A DNA stretch of 64,000 bases, taken from contig JAJDUH010000073.1 in assembly GCA_022826805.1 (NCBI GenBank), forward strand, positions 62,001-126,000. The letters are read 5' to 3'. Under the pieces are notes generated by a model that was not told the origin of the DNA, did not search any database, and was given only the letters and a program-made list of their open reading frames with translations. A program made the position numbers and the translations under genes. Positions 10,641 to 20,996 of this stretch are shown in pieces; position 1 is the stretch's first letter; each line of letters starts with the position of its first letter. This stretch comes from Candidatus Poribacteria bacterium (GTDB lineage: Bacteria; Poribacteria; WGA-4E; WGA-3G).

Positions 10641-10706
10641 TATTTACTTTATTCTTCGTCAGGCGCGGTTATGTGCCTCGCCACTTCGTCCACAGAAGAG
10701 AAAACT

Positions 10707-10913
10707 ATGGATGAAAAACGCCGCAGATATTTCCATTTGGAAAATACTGAAGGTGAGAGACTTGCCTATGGGGTGCTCTATAACGAGGGAAATGTACAAG
10801 TCTTATGGCGAGCCGACCACGGCTACGCCGCAGAGCAGTATTCGTCTCTCACACCCGTCTTGGGGCTGATGCCGAACATTGCTCTTCTTCGTTTTGAAGA
10901 TACGGACGAGTAG
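10707..10913 (+). CDS. Small hypothetical protein
   Basis: MDEKRRRYFHLENTEG..; likely internal start within 10671..10913 ORF. Confidence 0.45.
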   Translation: MDEKRRRYFHLENTEGERLAYGVLYNEGNVQVLWRADHGYAAEQYSSLTPVLGLMPNIALLRFEDTDE

Positions 10914-10956
10914 GTATTAGAAAAATAGGCGTACGGTAAAAATAGGAACAAGCGTT

Positions 10957-11829
10957 CTAACGTAGCCTTCGATCTGCTAATTTGATAATCTCTCCACTCT
11001 CCTGTGCGATGTACATATAGCCCAATCCATCTAACACGACGCCTTCTTGTTCATCACCTGGTAGGAGATATTGACCCAGAATTGTACCTTCCCGTTTGAG
11101 TTCCACCAGTAAATTGCTCATATCGCTAATCAAGATCAGAACATCGCCTTGTGCGTCGTAGGTTAACCCAGAAATATCAATGAAGTTCATCCGATAGGCG
11201 TGAATAATAGTACCTGATGCCTTACGTGTCGTGCCTGAACGGAGTGGCACAGTTACTTCACACACCACGGAAGGTTCATCGTTTTCTTTCAGACTAAAAG
11301 ATTGATTGCCAACCCAAAAAGTGCCACCTTCTGGATGCGAAGCATCAGGGACAAAAGCGATCGCTTCAATACCCATACCACCTTTTTTCAAGATTTGTTC
11401 GCCTTCAAAATCCCTTTCAATCTTGAATTCTCTTTGAATAGCCAAAGTATCGGGCTCCAGTTCTAAGATTGATTCGTCGTCTTCCACAGCAGCATACAGA
11501 AACCCCGTCTCTGGGTTTACCGTTATTCCTTCGATATCACGTTCCTTCAAACCTTTTGCCTGAATGATGTTCCCGTCTAATTCAACTTCGTAAATACTAC
11601 CTGAGTCGTCGGCGATGAATAGACTTTTCCGTGCCGAGTGATAAGCAATACCGGAAGGCTCAGCGATCCTGGATTTTGCAATATTACCGATCCAGTTATA
11701 GGGAAGTGCTACGGGGCGTGATTCCGCTTGCTCTCTCATTGCAGATCTTTCCATCTGGAGAAGCAAGTAGACGACCGCAGCACCAATACCTGTAATAAAA
11801 ATGATTAGGAGTAATCTTTTATAGGACAT
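10957..11829 (-). CDS. SdiA-regulated/YjiK-like beta-propeller protein
   Basis: EPSGIAYHSARKSLFIADD.G.IYEVELDG..KERDIEGITV, N-terminal TM. Confidence 0.75.
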   Translation of the reverse strand: MSYKRLLLIIFITGIGAAVVYLLLQMERSAMREQAESRPVALPYNWIGNIAKSRIAEPSGIAYHSARKSLFIADDSGSIYEVELDGNIIQAKGLKERDIEGITVNPETGFLYAAVEDDESILELEPDTLAIQREFKIERDFEGEQILKKGGMGIEAIAFVPDASHPEGGTFWVGNQSFSLKENDEPSVVCEVTVPLRSGTTRKASGTIIHAYRMNFIDISGLTYDAQGDVLILISDMSNLLVELKREGTILGQYLLPGDEQEGVVLDGLGYMYIAQESGEIIKLADRRLR

Positions 11830-12303
11830 TCGGTTTCCCCTATTATCTATTTATAGTGAATTACCGAAAAAATGGACAGTGTATCTCGCAAATACCATTT
11901 TGTGGCGCGTAGTCATGGACAAAAGACCCCAGCAGCTCTACTATAGAAATTGTTGAATGCCGCTGGAAAAATTCTCAATCACGTCCTCAAAGTATCATTG
12001 ATTGTAAGTTTTACTATAAAAGTGTTTTTTACAAATTTTATGGTATAATATCATAATTCTATGTTATTAATCAACAAAAAACGTCGAATTTGAGATATAC
12101 TTAGTTCGCAGAGTGAAGCAAGTGATTTTTGCTTGACAAACTGTCTATACTAATTGTATCTTAATTTTAACTTGAGAATTGGTTCACAAGCGATGCGTTA
12201 GCGCAAGCTGTTTCAGTTGGGGTTGTAAGTGCCTTCTAATAGAACTTGTGCGTCGAACCCCTATGCCTTAGTATATGGGTGATACCACAGACAAGGATCG
12301 GTT

Positions 12304-13719
12304 ATGACTAACATGCCGAGGCTCGTCGTTGAAGTTTACGAACACGTGAATTTTCAGGGACGCAAAGTGACACTCATCGAATCGATACCGAATACAGGGG
12401 AAATCGGGGCACAAGATATTATCTCCTCAATTAAGATTTACAAAGGTCCCGGATTCAACGCGTCCCCTAACTATAAAGCTATATTTCATGAACATGAGAA
12501 CTACAGAGGACGCCGACTGGTACTTTCTCCTGGGTTCTATCCAAATATTCATAATATTCCCTACAACTTTGGGGATGCAATCACGGCTATAAGTTTTAGT
12601 CCATCGGCACATCCAACGCCTCCTGAATATGGAGCAGTCCCTGTTATCATTGAGGTGTTTCAGAACGTAGATTATAGTGGGCAGCGAAGCGTTATCATGC
12701 GTGATGTCAGTTCGATGCTTGACATCGGTATGAATGATGCAGTTTCATCCATTCGCATCCAGCGCGGACCCAGTTTCCCATTCAGCGGATGTCACGTTAT
12801 TTTTTATGAACACGTAAATTTTGAAGGGCGTCGGTTGGACCTGAGTTTAAGTTCTCGAGAATTCCAATTGTCACTCCGCAATCTTAGGGCACTCCCACAC
12901 TCGCAATCATTTTCGGACATTATTTCTTCCATAAAGATTGTGCCTTTAGGTGTATTCCGGGTCTTGGTTGTTGTTGGTGATAATAGGTCCGGGGAACCAG
13001 CAATATTAGAATCGCTCACCAAAATTGAGGGGTTAGAATTCCAATTCACTACGGTACATATCAACGACAATCCTGACAATCGTGGTGATGCCAATAATGC
13101 CATTAAGCTGTCAAGTATTGTGCTTTCAGACTACGACATCATCTGGTTTACATGGAACGCCCCGGGACATGACGGTGTATATTTTCTTGAAGATGCCGAT
13201 CGCGCAATTCGAGACTTTGTACACAAGGGCGGCATCGTCTGGGCTTCGGCAATGGACAACAATGTTACACCGCCCGATGGTGTACATACCACCGAGCCAC
13301 AGTGGCGCGGAGACTGGATGCCTGTTAATCGGCATCCTGTACGTGTTATTAACTCCAAAGATAGCAACGTCAGGGTTACGGATGACGGACAGAAAACCGG
13401 ATTGTTTACCTGGCCCCATGGCGTTAATGTTGATACGTTGGTAACCGATGACCATTGGGTAACAAACGACGCAAGCTACCGAAAATTAGCTATCAGAGAG
13501 GATAACGGTGATGCTGTGAGTCTCCAGTTACAGTGGGGGGACGGCTATTATGTCACTTTTGCTGTCGATACTCGTGACTCACATCGTACGACAATGGCCA
13601 GACCGCTCATTGAGAACGCGCTATGTTACTTAGCGAACCTCGCTTGGCAAACTTCGCCGCGTCAACCGCTCAAAGGGCGATACCGGACGCACCTCAACGG
13701 CGACACTATCTTCCGGTGA
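12304..13719 (+). CDS. Two beta/gamma-crystallin domains (four Greek-key motifs) fused to ThuA-like domain
   Basis: VYEHVNFQG, FHEHENYRG, FQNVDYSG, FYEHVNFEG; DIISS/NDAVSS/SDIISS; then ThuA-like VLVVVGD..DYDIIWF..IRDFVHKGGIVWA. Confidence 0.8.
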   Translation: MTNMPRLVVEVYEHVNFQGRKVTLIESIPNTGEIGAQDIISSIKIYKGPGFNASPNYKAIFHEHENYRGRRLVLSPGFYPNIHNIPYNFGDAITAISFSPSAHPTPPEYGAVPVIIEVFQNVDYSGQRSVIMRDVSSMLDIGMNDAVSSIRIQRGPSFPFSGCHVIFYEHVNFEGRRLDLSLSSREFQLSLRNLRALPHSQSFSDIISSIKIVPLGVFRVLVVVGDNRSGEPAILESLTKIEGLEFQFTTVHINDNPDNRGDANNAIKLSSIVLSDYDIIWFTWNAPGHDGVYFLEDADRAIRDFVHKGGIVWASAMDNNVTPPDGVHTTEPQWRGDWMPVNRHPVRVINSKDSNVRVTDDGQKTGLFTWPHGVNVDTLVTDDHWVTNDASYRKLAIREDNGDAVSLQLQWGDGYYVTFAVDTRDSHRTTMARPLIENALCYLANLAWQTSPRQPLKGRYRTHLNGDTIFR

Positions 13720-13790
13720 AATCTCGTAGGAGTGTTTGCACACGGCGCACCTGTGCCTCCGTTTTATTCCATATTTTATAGGAGAGTTGA

Positions 13791-16091
13791 ATGCGTTTTA
13801 TTGCTGTTATTGTCTTCTTGATTGCCGTAGCCATTACTGTTGGATGGTTTGCTCTCCAAAATCTTGAGAGTTTTGGGCAGAGCGGCGTAATGCGAGTGCT
13901 GACGTTTGTTGTACTCGTCCTGTTTGCTATTTTGGCAGCCTTCGTCGCTATGGTAATCCGATACCGGATACCTAAAGCTGATGTTGCACTCGTCCGAACC
14001 GGTGGTTCCAAAGAAAAAATCAGTATCACTGGTGGACTCTGGGTTAATACAATCATCCATGAAATTAAGGAAATCTCTCTTAACACCATGCGGATTGAGG
14101 TAATCCGTGAGGGACCAGAGGCGTTAATTACGTATGATTTCAACCGTGGTGATGTTGAGGTTGTTTTCTACCTTAAAGTTGAGCCTAACCAAACCGATAT
14201 TTTGCGCGCCGCACAGGCACTCGGTGACAAATCTATGACACCGGAAACCGTCCGGGAACTGATTGAACCTAAGCTTGAAGGTGCTTTGCGCAGCGTCGCA
14301 GCCGAAAGTGATATCCAAGACCTCCTGCAGAAACGCCAGGAGTTTGCCGATAAAGTCCTATCGGCATGCGGAGAGGACTTGGAAGTTCAAAATGGCTTGA
14401 CACTTGAAACCGTCTCAATTATCCGAGTAGACCAGACGCCTGTTGAAACGCTGGATGCTGAAAACCGTTTTGATGCCGTTGGTATTCGTGAAATTACTGA
14501 AATCACAGCAGAGCAAGAACGGGAAAAGGAACGCATCGTTCAGGAAAAAGAAGTTGCTATCGTTCAGATCGAGGTCGACGCGCGTATACAGAAACTCGAA
14601 GCAGAGCAACAACAGGCATGGGCAGAGTCCGACCAGCAGAAAAATATCGCGATCTACGCCGCTGAACGAGAAGCGGAAACTCTTAAATTCCAATTTGAAA
14701 TGGAGCAGGGTGTCCAAGAACGCGAATACGAGATGAAGCAAGAGGTTGAGCGTGCCCGTATTACCCAAGAGCAGATCGTCCAAGAACGTGAAATTGAGAT
14801 GGGGCGCGACATCCAAGTCGCCCGTGTCCAACAAGAACAGGTGGTCGCTGAACGTGAAATTGAGAAAAACCTCATCGTTGAAACGCAACAAATCGAACAA
14901 TCCAGAGTCGTTCAGCTTGCAGAAATACAGCAGTATCTCACCGTTCAGATGCAGAGAATTGCCCAAGAGCAGACAATTGCCGTTCGTGAAATAGAGAAGG
15001 AATTGGCAATAGAAAAGGCGCGCATTGCTCAAGAAGAAGGTGTGTCTTTACGGGATATTGAACGTCAACTGTCGGTGCAGACAGCACGCTACAGCCAAGA
15101 ACAGCAGGTCCAACAACGTGAAATTGAGAAAAATCTTGTTGTAGAAACTGCTCAAATTGACCAGATGCGACAGGTCGAAATCGCTGAAATTTCTAAGACA
15201 TTAGCGGTAGAGTTAACGCGAATTGCGAGAGAGCAACAGGAACAACTCCGCGATATCGAAAAGGATCTCATAGTAGAGAAAGCACGCATTGCGCAAGAAG
15301 AGGGTGTGTCTTTACGGGATATCGAGCGCCAATTATCAGTTCAAACAACACGTTTTAGTCAAGAACAACAGGTTCAACAGCGTGAAATCGAAAAGAATCT
15401 GGTCGTAGAAAGTGCACAAATCGATCAGATGCGGCAGGTCGAGCTCGCTGAAATCGCTAAAACTTTGACAGTGGAGCAATCCCGTATTGGTCAGGAATTA
15501 GCTGTTGCCTTGAGCGATGAAGATCGGAAGATCGGTATTGCCAATAAGCAGCAAGTGACCGCGCTCGCCGAGAAGGAGCAGTTAGTCGTCGAAGCCGAAC
15601 GTATGGGAGCGGAAGTAAATGTAACCGCCACAGAACAGGTGAAAGAGGCTGAATGGCAGCGTGAGGTCGCTATTATCGGTGCTGAGGCACAAGCACAACC
15701 CATTGAACGGCTCGCTGATGCGGTCCTTGCCGAAGCACGCGCGAAAGCACAAGGCGAGATGGCTGAGTATGAAGCCCGAAATGTCGCTGAACAACGCGTC
15801 CTCGTCCAAGAGGCGATTATGGAACTCATCGACGAATTCCCAGACATTGTTGAACAATTGATGCGACCTGTTGAGAAGATTGATAGCATCAAAATTTTGG
15901 ATATGGGAAACAACGATGGACAAGGCGGGATCAATCGAAGCAATATGGGCAGGCTCGCAAATGCCTTACTCGATACAGGTGCTATTTCCCCGATGCTAAA
16001 AGAGCTCTTTAATTTCGCCGACGTTGATGCGCAGCAGATTACGGATAAAATTGCCGAGTATCTGGCTGACCTTGTTAATCGTCCGAGTTGA
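13791..16091 (+). CDS. SPFH/band 7 (flotillin-like) membrane protein with long repetitive coiled coil
   Basis: Two N-terminal TM segments, SPFH-like region, E/Q/R-rich 22-aa repeats. Confidence 0.85.
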   Translation: MRFIAVIVFLIAVAITVGWFALQNLESFGQSGVMRVLTFVVLVLFAILAAFVAMVIRYRIPKADVALVRTGGSKEKISITGGLWVNTIIHEIKEISLNTMRIEVIREGPEALITYDFNRGDVEVVFYLKVEPNQTDILRAAQALGDKSMTPETVRELIEPKLEGALRSVAAESDIQDLLQKRQEFADKVLSACGEDLEVQNGLTLETVSIIRVDQTPVETLDAENRFDAVGIREITEITAEQEREKERIVQEKEVAIVQIEVDARIQKLEAEQQQAWAESDQQKNIAIYAAEREAETLKFQFEMEQGVQEREYEMKQEVERARITQEQIVQEREIEMGRDIQVARVQQEQVVAEREIEKNLIVETQQIEQSRVVQLAEIQQYLTVQMQRIAQEQTIAVREIEKELAIEKARIAQEEGVSLRDIERQLSVQTARYSQEQQVQQREIEKNLVVETAQIDQMRQVEIAEISKTLAVELTRIAREQQEQLRDIEKDLIVEKARIAQEEGVSLRDIERQLSVQTTRFSQEQQVQQREIEKNLVVESAQIDQMRQVELAEIAKTLTVEQSRIGQELAVALSDEDRKIGIANKQQVTALAEKEQLVVEAERMGAEVNVTATEQVKEAEWQREVAIIGAEAQAQPIERLADAVLAEARAKAQGEMAEYEARNVAEQRVLVQEAIMELIDEFPDIVEQLMRPVEKIDSIKILDMGNNDGQGGINRSNMGRLANALLDTGAISPMLKELFNFADVDAQQITDKIAEYLADLVNRPS
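14721..15512 (+). repeat. 12 tandem 66-bp (22-aa) coding repeats, higher-order 264-bp period
   Basis: REIEKNLVVETAQIDQMRQVEI-type units, all exactly 22 aa. Confidence 0.95.
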
Positions 16092-16177
16092 TTTTCTATT
16101 CATGCCGGTGGCACCAACCTCTCATGAAATCCCTTTAGTACGATTTCCCAGTCTCGGCACTTTCTTAGGAAAAAGAC

Positions 16178-17476
16178 ATGCGATATCAGAAGCAGCAGAC
16201 CTCAAAAAGGCGACCCAGACGTCAGCGATGTCGCACCTGCCGCTCCGATAATGGCAAACGGATATGTCCGGCGCTTAACGGTATGTTGATTTGTCCAGAG
16301 TGCTGTAGAGCCAAAAGAGCAAAAATTCCGGGGTGCGATGAGAGATGCCAATACTACTCATCCCTTATTGTATCCAGTCAGACCCATCAATCTCCCGATT
16401 TTCCAGTCCACCGCTGTTTTGTAAGCCGTTCTAAGGACACTGGGATGTTAATAGTGGTTGGTACGCGAAAGCGTCCAGATGGAAACCTAAAGGCGATGTT
16501 TGTCCTCTTGGATTTATGGAAGAAAGGCATCCGAGACTGCTTTTTTGATGCTAACCTTTCCGAGAAACAGTTTGAACGGATCTCGCAGAAAATCGCTAAG
16601 CACTATAATCTCTTAGAACCTACTGATCCTGAAGGGACAGACGAGCTCGAAGAACTGGTGCGCTTGCCGAAAGATACACTTGTTGTTGAGGCAGATACCG
16701 CTGTCCATTTAGATGCAGGTGTGGAAATTGTAGCGCATGAAGAAGCTTCAAGAGGCCGCGCAATCGACAGTCAGTACGGCGCACGAGCCATTCATGAGAT
16801 TTACATACCAAAAACTGGAAAGTGGTACGTTTGGCTTCGCGTTTTCTTTGGAAGAGGTGATGATTCGTACTGGATCGGTATGGATGACGCCTCTCCGTAT
16901 CCTTGGGATCGAGACGGTGGTCAAGGAGCAATCAGAATTTGTCCGGAACCAGATGACACTACCAAGTGGGGACGCTGGCTCTGGCATACCGGTCTCGAAA
17001 GTGTGGTTGGTAGAAGACCGGGTACGGCACCAGCTTTTTTTCAAGTTAAACGTCCAGGCTACTATCATCTCTGGTCAAAAGGGAGAGAACACGGTTCGCG
17101 CCTTGACCAGATTTTGCTCACACGCGACCGCAATTTTGACCCTGAAGTCGAGACCAACGGAAGGCTACTCCCGGTTCGGCATTCACAACAACTTTACGAA
17201 CCGGTTTCTCTTCAGTATTGTCAGAAATTAATTCGCCATGCCGTCCAAATTGCAACTGCCGTTGAGACAGAATTACCTTGGGAATTTAAATACGCACTCC
17301 ACGATGTTTGGGGCGATATTACGCAATTTCCTGAGACAGAAGGATCGCTTTACAAATGTCCCAAATGCGAAGCAGATTTGCCACAGCAGGCGGTCGATCT
17401 CATGATACAACATGCCCAATCCGATGACATCCAGTTCTATATCCTATGTCGCAAGTGCGGAGGCGAATTTGATTAA
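16178..17476 (+). CDS. Hypothetical protein: N- and C-terminal Cys zinc ribbons flanking a CBM6/35-like beta-sandwich
   Basis: CRTC..CPALNGMLICPECC..; VEADTAVHL...YVWLRVFFGRGDDSYWIGMDD...DQILLTRD; C-term CPKC...CRKCGGEFD. Confidence 0.6.
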   Translation: MRYQKQQTSKRRPRRQRCRTCRSDNGKRICPALNGMLICPECCRAKRAKIPGCDERCQYYSSLIVSSQTHQSPDFPVHRCFVSRSKDTGMLIVVGTRKRPDGNLKAMFVLLDLWKKGIRDCFFDANLSEKQFERISQKIAKHYNLLEPTDPEGTDELEELVRLPKDTLVVEADTAVHLDAGVEIVAHEEASRGRAIDSQYGARAIHEIYIPKTGKWYVWLRVFFGRGDDSYWIGMDDASPYPWDRDGGQGAIRICPEPDDTTKWGRWLWHTGLESVVGRRPGTAPAFFQVKRPGYYHLWSKGREHGSRLDQILLTRDRNFDPEVETNGRLLPVRHSQQLYEPVSLQYCQKLIRHAVQIATAVETELPWEFKYALHDVWGDITQFPETEGSLYKCPKCEADLPQQAVDLMIQHAQSDDIQFYILCRKCGGEFD

Positions 17477-17519
17477 ACCTCTTTGGGCACACGCTTCCGA
17501 CGCCATCCAAATCACATCA

Positions 17520-19622
17520 ATGAAAATCTTTAATATCCTAATCGTTAGTCTTACGGTTCTTGTTTTGTTGTCTATACCTTCTCTCGCAGCACCACCGAAC
17601 CCTTACCTCTTTTTCGATGAGGATTCCACAAGCGGCCAATTGATACCCAAGGCACCGCAAAGTAGGGAGGCGTTTCTTGAGGCACTGGATGGATGTTGTC
17701 TCATCAGGGAGCAGGGCGTCTTACAATCCGATGGCATAGAATATGTCCTCGCATTAAAGGTGGATTTCGATGACATGCCCGGACGCAGAGAGGGTGCGGC
17801 GTTTAATACCTATCTCTTCGGGACAACGGGTGTTTCCCTCAAAACATACTATCTCGAAAACTCTTACGGACAGATGGATGTCCAGCCGGGTCCAATGGGA
17901 GGCGTTCTTCCTGCTGGCAACACATGGATTCGTGCCAAAAAACCGATGACCTATTACGGTGAAGGTGCCAGAATTCAGGAACGCTACCGTGAATTGGTGC
18001 GGGAAGCGTGCGAAGCAGTAGATCCAATCGTCGATTTTTCTCGATATGACAGGGACGGCGACGGCATCGTTGACCACATTATCCTGATTCATGCTGGCAA
18101 TAATCAAGCTGCATCCGGCGTTGTTGATGACATCTGGTCAATTTTAACAAAAACTATTGATGGTGTTTACGATGGGGTCCTTGTAGATACAGCCGCAGTT
18201 GTTGCGGAGGAACCAGACCTTGAGCACCCACACTTGGGAATCTACTTTCACGAGTTTTTCCATGATTTCGGGGCACCCGATGTCTACGGATTCGGCTTCA
18301 CAGATGCTCGCGACCACAAATGGGGATTAATGGGGGCTTTCGGACCTTATCAAGGACCCGATGGTTTAGGGATCAGACCAAGCCATATCACAGGATACCT
18401 CAAGTGGGATTTCGATGCCAGACCTCAAAACGGGCGCCTCGGTTGGATTCAACCCGTGCAGATAGCCGAAAATCAAAAAATTGATGTGCCAAGTTTTGAA
18501 CTCGCCCCCAAAACCAATAAACTTTTTAAAATTGATATCCATTCATCAGCTGACCTTTTTAGTGGTGAGGCTACGGAATTCTTTCTAATAGAGAATCGAT
18601 ACAAAGATTCTGGCGCGACTTTCGATACCCATTTGCCTGAGTCGGGTATACTGATATGGCACATTGACGAAACAGATCCGTACCCACTTGGCAGCGTTGA
18701 TGCCTCACAACAGATATGGCTTGAAGACCCAACAGACCCTGAGCACCTCGGCATCTTTCAGCAGGATGGTGATGCGTTTATAGACATACAATTGATTACC
18801 GAAGGTGCTGCTTACTCCGCAGACGATGGACAAACAGCCTTTACGCCGGGCACCCTCCCGAATAGCAATGCTAACGACGGTTCTGTTACAGGTGTCTCAA
18901 TCACGAACATTGGAGCGGAGGGGTTGACGATTCCGATTTTGGTCTCATTTGGGGACACTTACGAGCCCAACGATACGTTGGCGACGGCGTTTCCAATCAC
19001 ATACGGGGAAATCTACGAGTCTTTCCTTTTCAGTTTAACCGATGCCCGCGATGTATACAAGCTGGAGGCTGTTCGAGGTATTACTATTTTGGTAACCCTC
19101 GCCGACATTCCGCCAGATCAGAATTACCGTTTATCCTTTCAGACAGAGACGGGTGAGACGCTCGCTACAGCGGAAAATGCCACTGACATCGCTGGATTGA
19201 GACTCCTTTATCAGCCAGATACGACAGGATTTTTTTATCTTGTTGTGGCATCGGATGGTGGTTTTAGCAGTGTTGATTCCTACCGACTCCGTGTAGAACA
19301 ACTCCAAGCCGAGGCGTTTACCTTTGAGGATATGCGAGTGTATCCTAATCCATTCTACTCAAGTGAAAGTGTAGTGACGTTTGCCTATCGCCTCTCTGCG
19401 TCCCAGGTTGCGGATAATATCAATCTTGAGGTATATGTCCCGACAGGTGATCTTATTTTTAGTGAAACGCGCGAGAATGTGTCACCACAGGGAAAGTTCG
19501 AGTGGCGTGCCGAAACCTATAACGGTACACCTGTCGCATCAGGCATCTATATTTACCGCGTTTCTGCGAAGCAAGCGGACGTACTTATTCAAGAAATCGG
19601 AAAGTTAAGTGTTGTCAGGTAA
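17520..19622 (+). CDS. M6-family (immune inhibitor A-like) secreted metalloprotease with C-terminal FlgD/T9SS-like domain
   Basis: Signal peptide from 17520; HEFFHDFGAPDVYG; YPNPF...GIYIYRVSAKQ..KLSVVR. Confidence 0.85.
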   Translation: MKIFNILIVSLTVLVLLSIPSLAAPPNPYLFFDEDSTSGQLIPKAPQSREAFLEALDGCCLIREQGVLQSDGIEYVLALKVDFDDMPGRREGAAFNTYLFGTTGVSLKTYYLENSYGQMDVQPGPMGGVLPAGNTWIRAKKPMTYYGEGARIQERYRELVREACEAVDPIVDFSRYDRDGDGIVDHIILIHAGNNQAASGVVDDIWSILTKTIDGVYDGVLVDTAAVVAEEPDLEHPHLGIYFHEFFHDFGAPDVYGFGFTDARDHKWGLMGAFGPYQGPDGLGIRPSHITGYLKWDFDARPQNGRLGWIQPVQIAENQKIDVPSFELAPKTNKLFKIDIHSSADLFSGEATEFFLIENRYKDSGATFDTHLPESGILIWHIDETDPYPLGSVDASQQIWLEDPTDPEHLGIFQQDGDAFIDIQLITEGAAYSADDGQTAFTPGTLPNSNANDGSVTGVSITNIGAEGLTIPILVSFGDTYEPNDTLATAFPITYGEIYESFLFSLTDARDVYKLEAVRGITILVTLADIPPDQNYRLSFQTETGETLATAENATDIAGLRLLYQPDTTGFFYLVVASDGGFSSVDSYRLRVEQLQAEAFTFEDMRVYPNPFYSSESVVTFAYRLSASQVADNINLEVYVPTGDLIFSETRENVSPQGKFEWRAETYNGTPVASGIYIYRVSAKQADVLIQEIGKLSVVR

Positions 19623-19762
19623 GCGTCACAAATTCTTTAGAGATATTTCTTGACTAAAAATTGCAGTTATGTTAATTTAGTAAATAAAATCAGTTTTAGG
19701 CACATCGTTCGTGTCTTACCCGGGTGTTCTACAATCAGCCGTAGATGTTTCGCACTATGATA

Positions 19763-19799
19763 TTTTGAACGCCCCGCAGAATTTTTGAACGCCCTGCAG
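19763..19799 (+). repeat. 20-bp tandem pair TTTTGAACGCCC(C/T)GCAG
   Basis: Direct reading, copies at 19763 and 19783. Confidence 0.8.
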
Positions 19800-19822
19800 G
19801 ATAGGAAACGAAAAAATGAACT

Positions 19823-19841
19823 TGCCATTCTATGAATGGCA
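19823..19841 (+). promoter_or_regulatory. Hairpin TGCCATTC-TAT-GAATGGCA just 5' of AAGGAGG RBS
   Basis: Perfect 8-bp stem, 3-nt loop, 3 nt upstream of SD. Confidence 0.6.
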
Positions 19842-19862
19842 GCCAAGGAGGCAATATTATCA

Positions 19863-20915
19863 ATGAAATGGTTGAATAAATTCACAGCACTCAATCTCGT
19901 CTTGCTATTTGCACTCGCTTTTAGCATCGCAGGTTGTGGAACATCTCTCTACAACTTGTCACCCATCCAACCTGTGCATAATATAGCAGACGCCTTGACG
20001 GAACAAGCTGCAAAACCGGACGAAGAGGTGATCGTTCCTGCTGTTCCTTCTGAGGAACTTGCTAAGCCGGTGCTGGATAAGTACGGTATGGAGACAGTCG
20101 GATTCCGTGTTGGAAAAGCACGTGATGCCAATATGGAAGCGATAACCTACATCTTCGCATTTGATGAATACGCACATGCTGTTGAGCAGTGGGATAGTTT
20201 TCTCAATGAATGGACGGAAACCCAAACCATAATTGAAACAGGGAGCGGTGAAGATCGGAAGGTTGTTGATGTCGTTATGATGTCTGACCATCCCGAATTG
20301 TTTGATGTTAATTCAAGACAACCGATCCTGACAAAGACTGCAGATGGAATTACCGTTTCTATTGCATACTGGCGGCGGGCGGACCTCGACCGGAAGTACA
20401 ATCGTGGTAATGCCTTCTCACCTTTTTATGAGACTGAGGCACTCCACCAAGGCGACAAAACTGATGTGTTTTATGTCAAGATTACTAACAATCGGGAGCA
20501 TAACATCATCTTTAATGTCAAGAAGTGTCGTATTGTCGACCAAGGTGAGAATATCTACAACGGTATGGATTATGATGATTTAGAGGAGCGTTTCACATAC
20601 ATGGCACGCGCAACGGGACTCTATGTAAAAAATGGACTCGAAACTGCGCGACGCATCTTGATCGAGAGACGGATGCCTATTGTTGAGAAACAGGTCGGAA
20701 CACGCCGGACTGGTGTTCCTCCAGGTGAAAGTGCTGAGGGGTTCGTGCCATTCACGCAAACAAAGTTGAATGCTCTTGAATTAAAGGTCATCCTACCGAT
20801 TGAAAAGGCACCGCCTCCCGGGGCTGCACAGCGTTATCAAACGATTGAATTTGAGTTCCCTTTCACGCATGACAGAGGGATTCGCAACGCACAACCATCG
20901 CCGAAGCGTTATTAA
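19863..20915 (+). CDS. Hypothetical lipoprotein
   Basis: MKWLNKFTALNLVLLFALAFSIAGCG lipobox; SD AAGGAGG upstream. Confidence 0.7.
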   Translation: MKWLNKFTALNLVLLFALAFSIAGCGTSLYNLSPIQPVHNIADALTEQAAKPDEEVIVPAVPSEELAKPVLDKYGMETVGFRVGKARDANMEAITYIFAFDEYAHAVEQWDSFLNEWTETQTIIETGSGEDRKVVDVVMMSDHPELFDVNSRQPILTKTADGITVSIAYWRRADLDRKYNRGNAFSPFYETEALHQGDKTDVFYVKITNNREHNIIFNVKKCRIVDQGENIYNGMDYDDLEERFTYMARATGLYVKNGLETARRILIERRMPIVEKQVGTRRTGVPPGESAEGFVPFTQTKLNALELKVILPIEKAPPPGAAQRYQTIEFEFPFTHDRGIRNAQPSPKRY

Positions 20916-20957
20916 TGATGAGATCCGTTGTGCTATGCGTTATTTAGACGTTTTAAG

Positions 20958-20990
20958 ATGCTCGTGGCATTTTGTGCCGCGAGCATTTTT
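20958..20990. terminator. Intrinsic terminator between convergent genes
   Basis: ATGCTCGTGGCA-TTTTG-TGCCGCGAGCAT then TTTTT. Confidence 0.8.
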
Positions 20991-20996
20991 TGTTGT

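Noticed and set aside
12133-12159. TTGACA box with nearby TATACT/TTGTAT upstream of the crystallin-ThuA gene
   Set aside because: Spacings of 7 and 15 bp do not give a convincing promoter
14415-15032. 205-aa antisense ORF
   Set aside because: Lies opposite the SPFH repeat region; open frame explained by repetitive codon usage, low-complexity product
17412-17519. N-terminal extension of the M6 protease ORF
   Set aside because: Overlaps the preceding gene; a clean signal peptide starts at 17520
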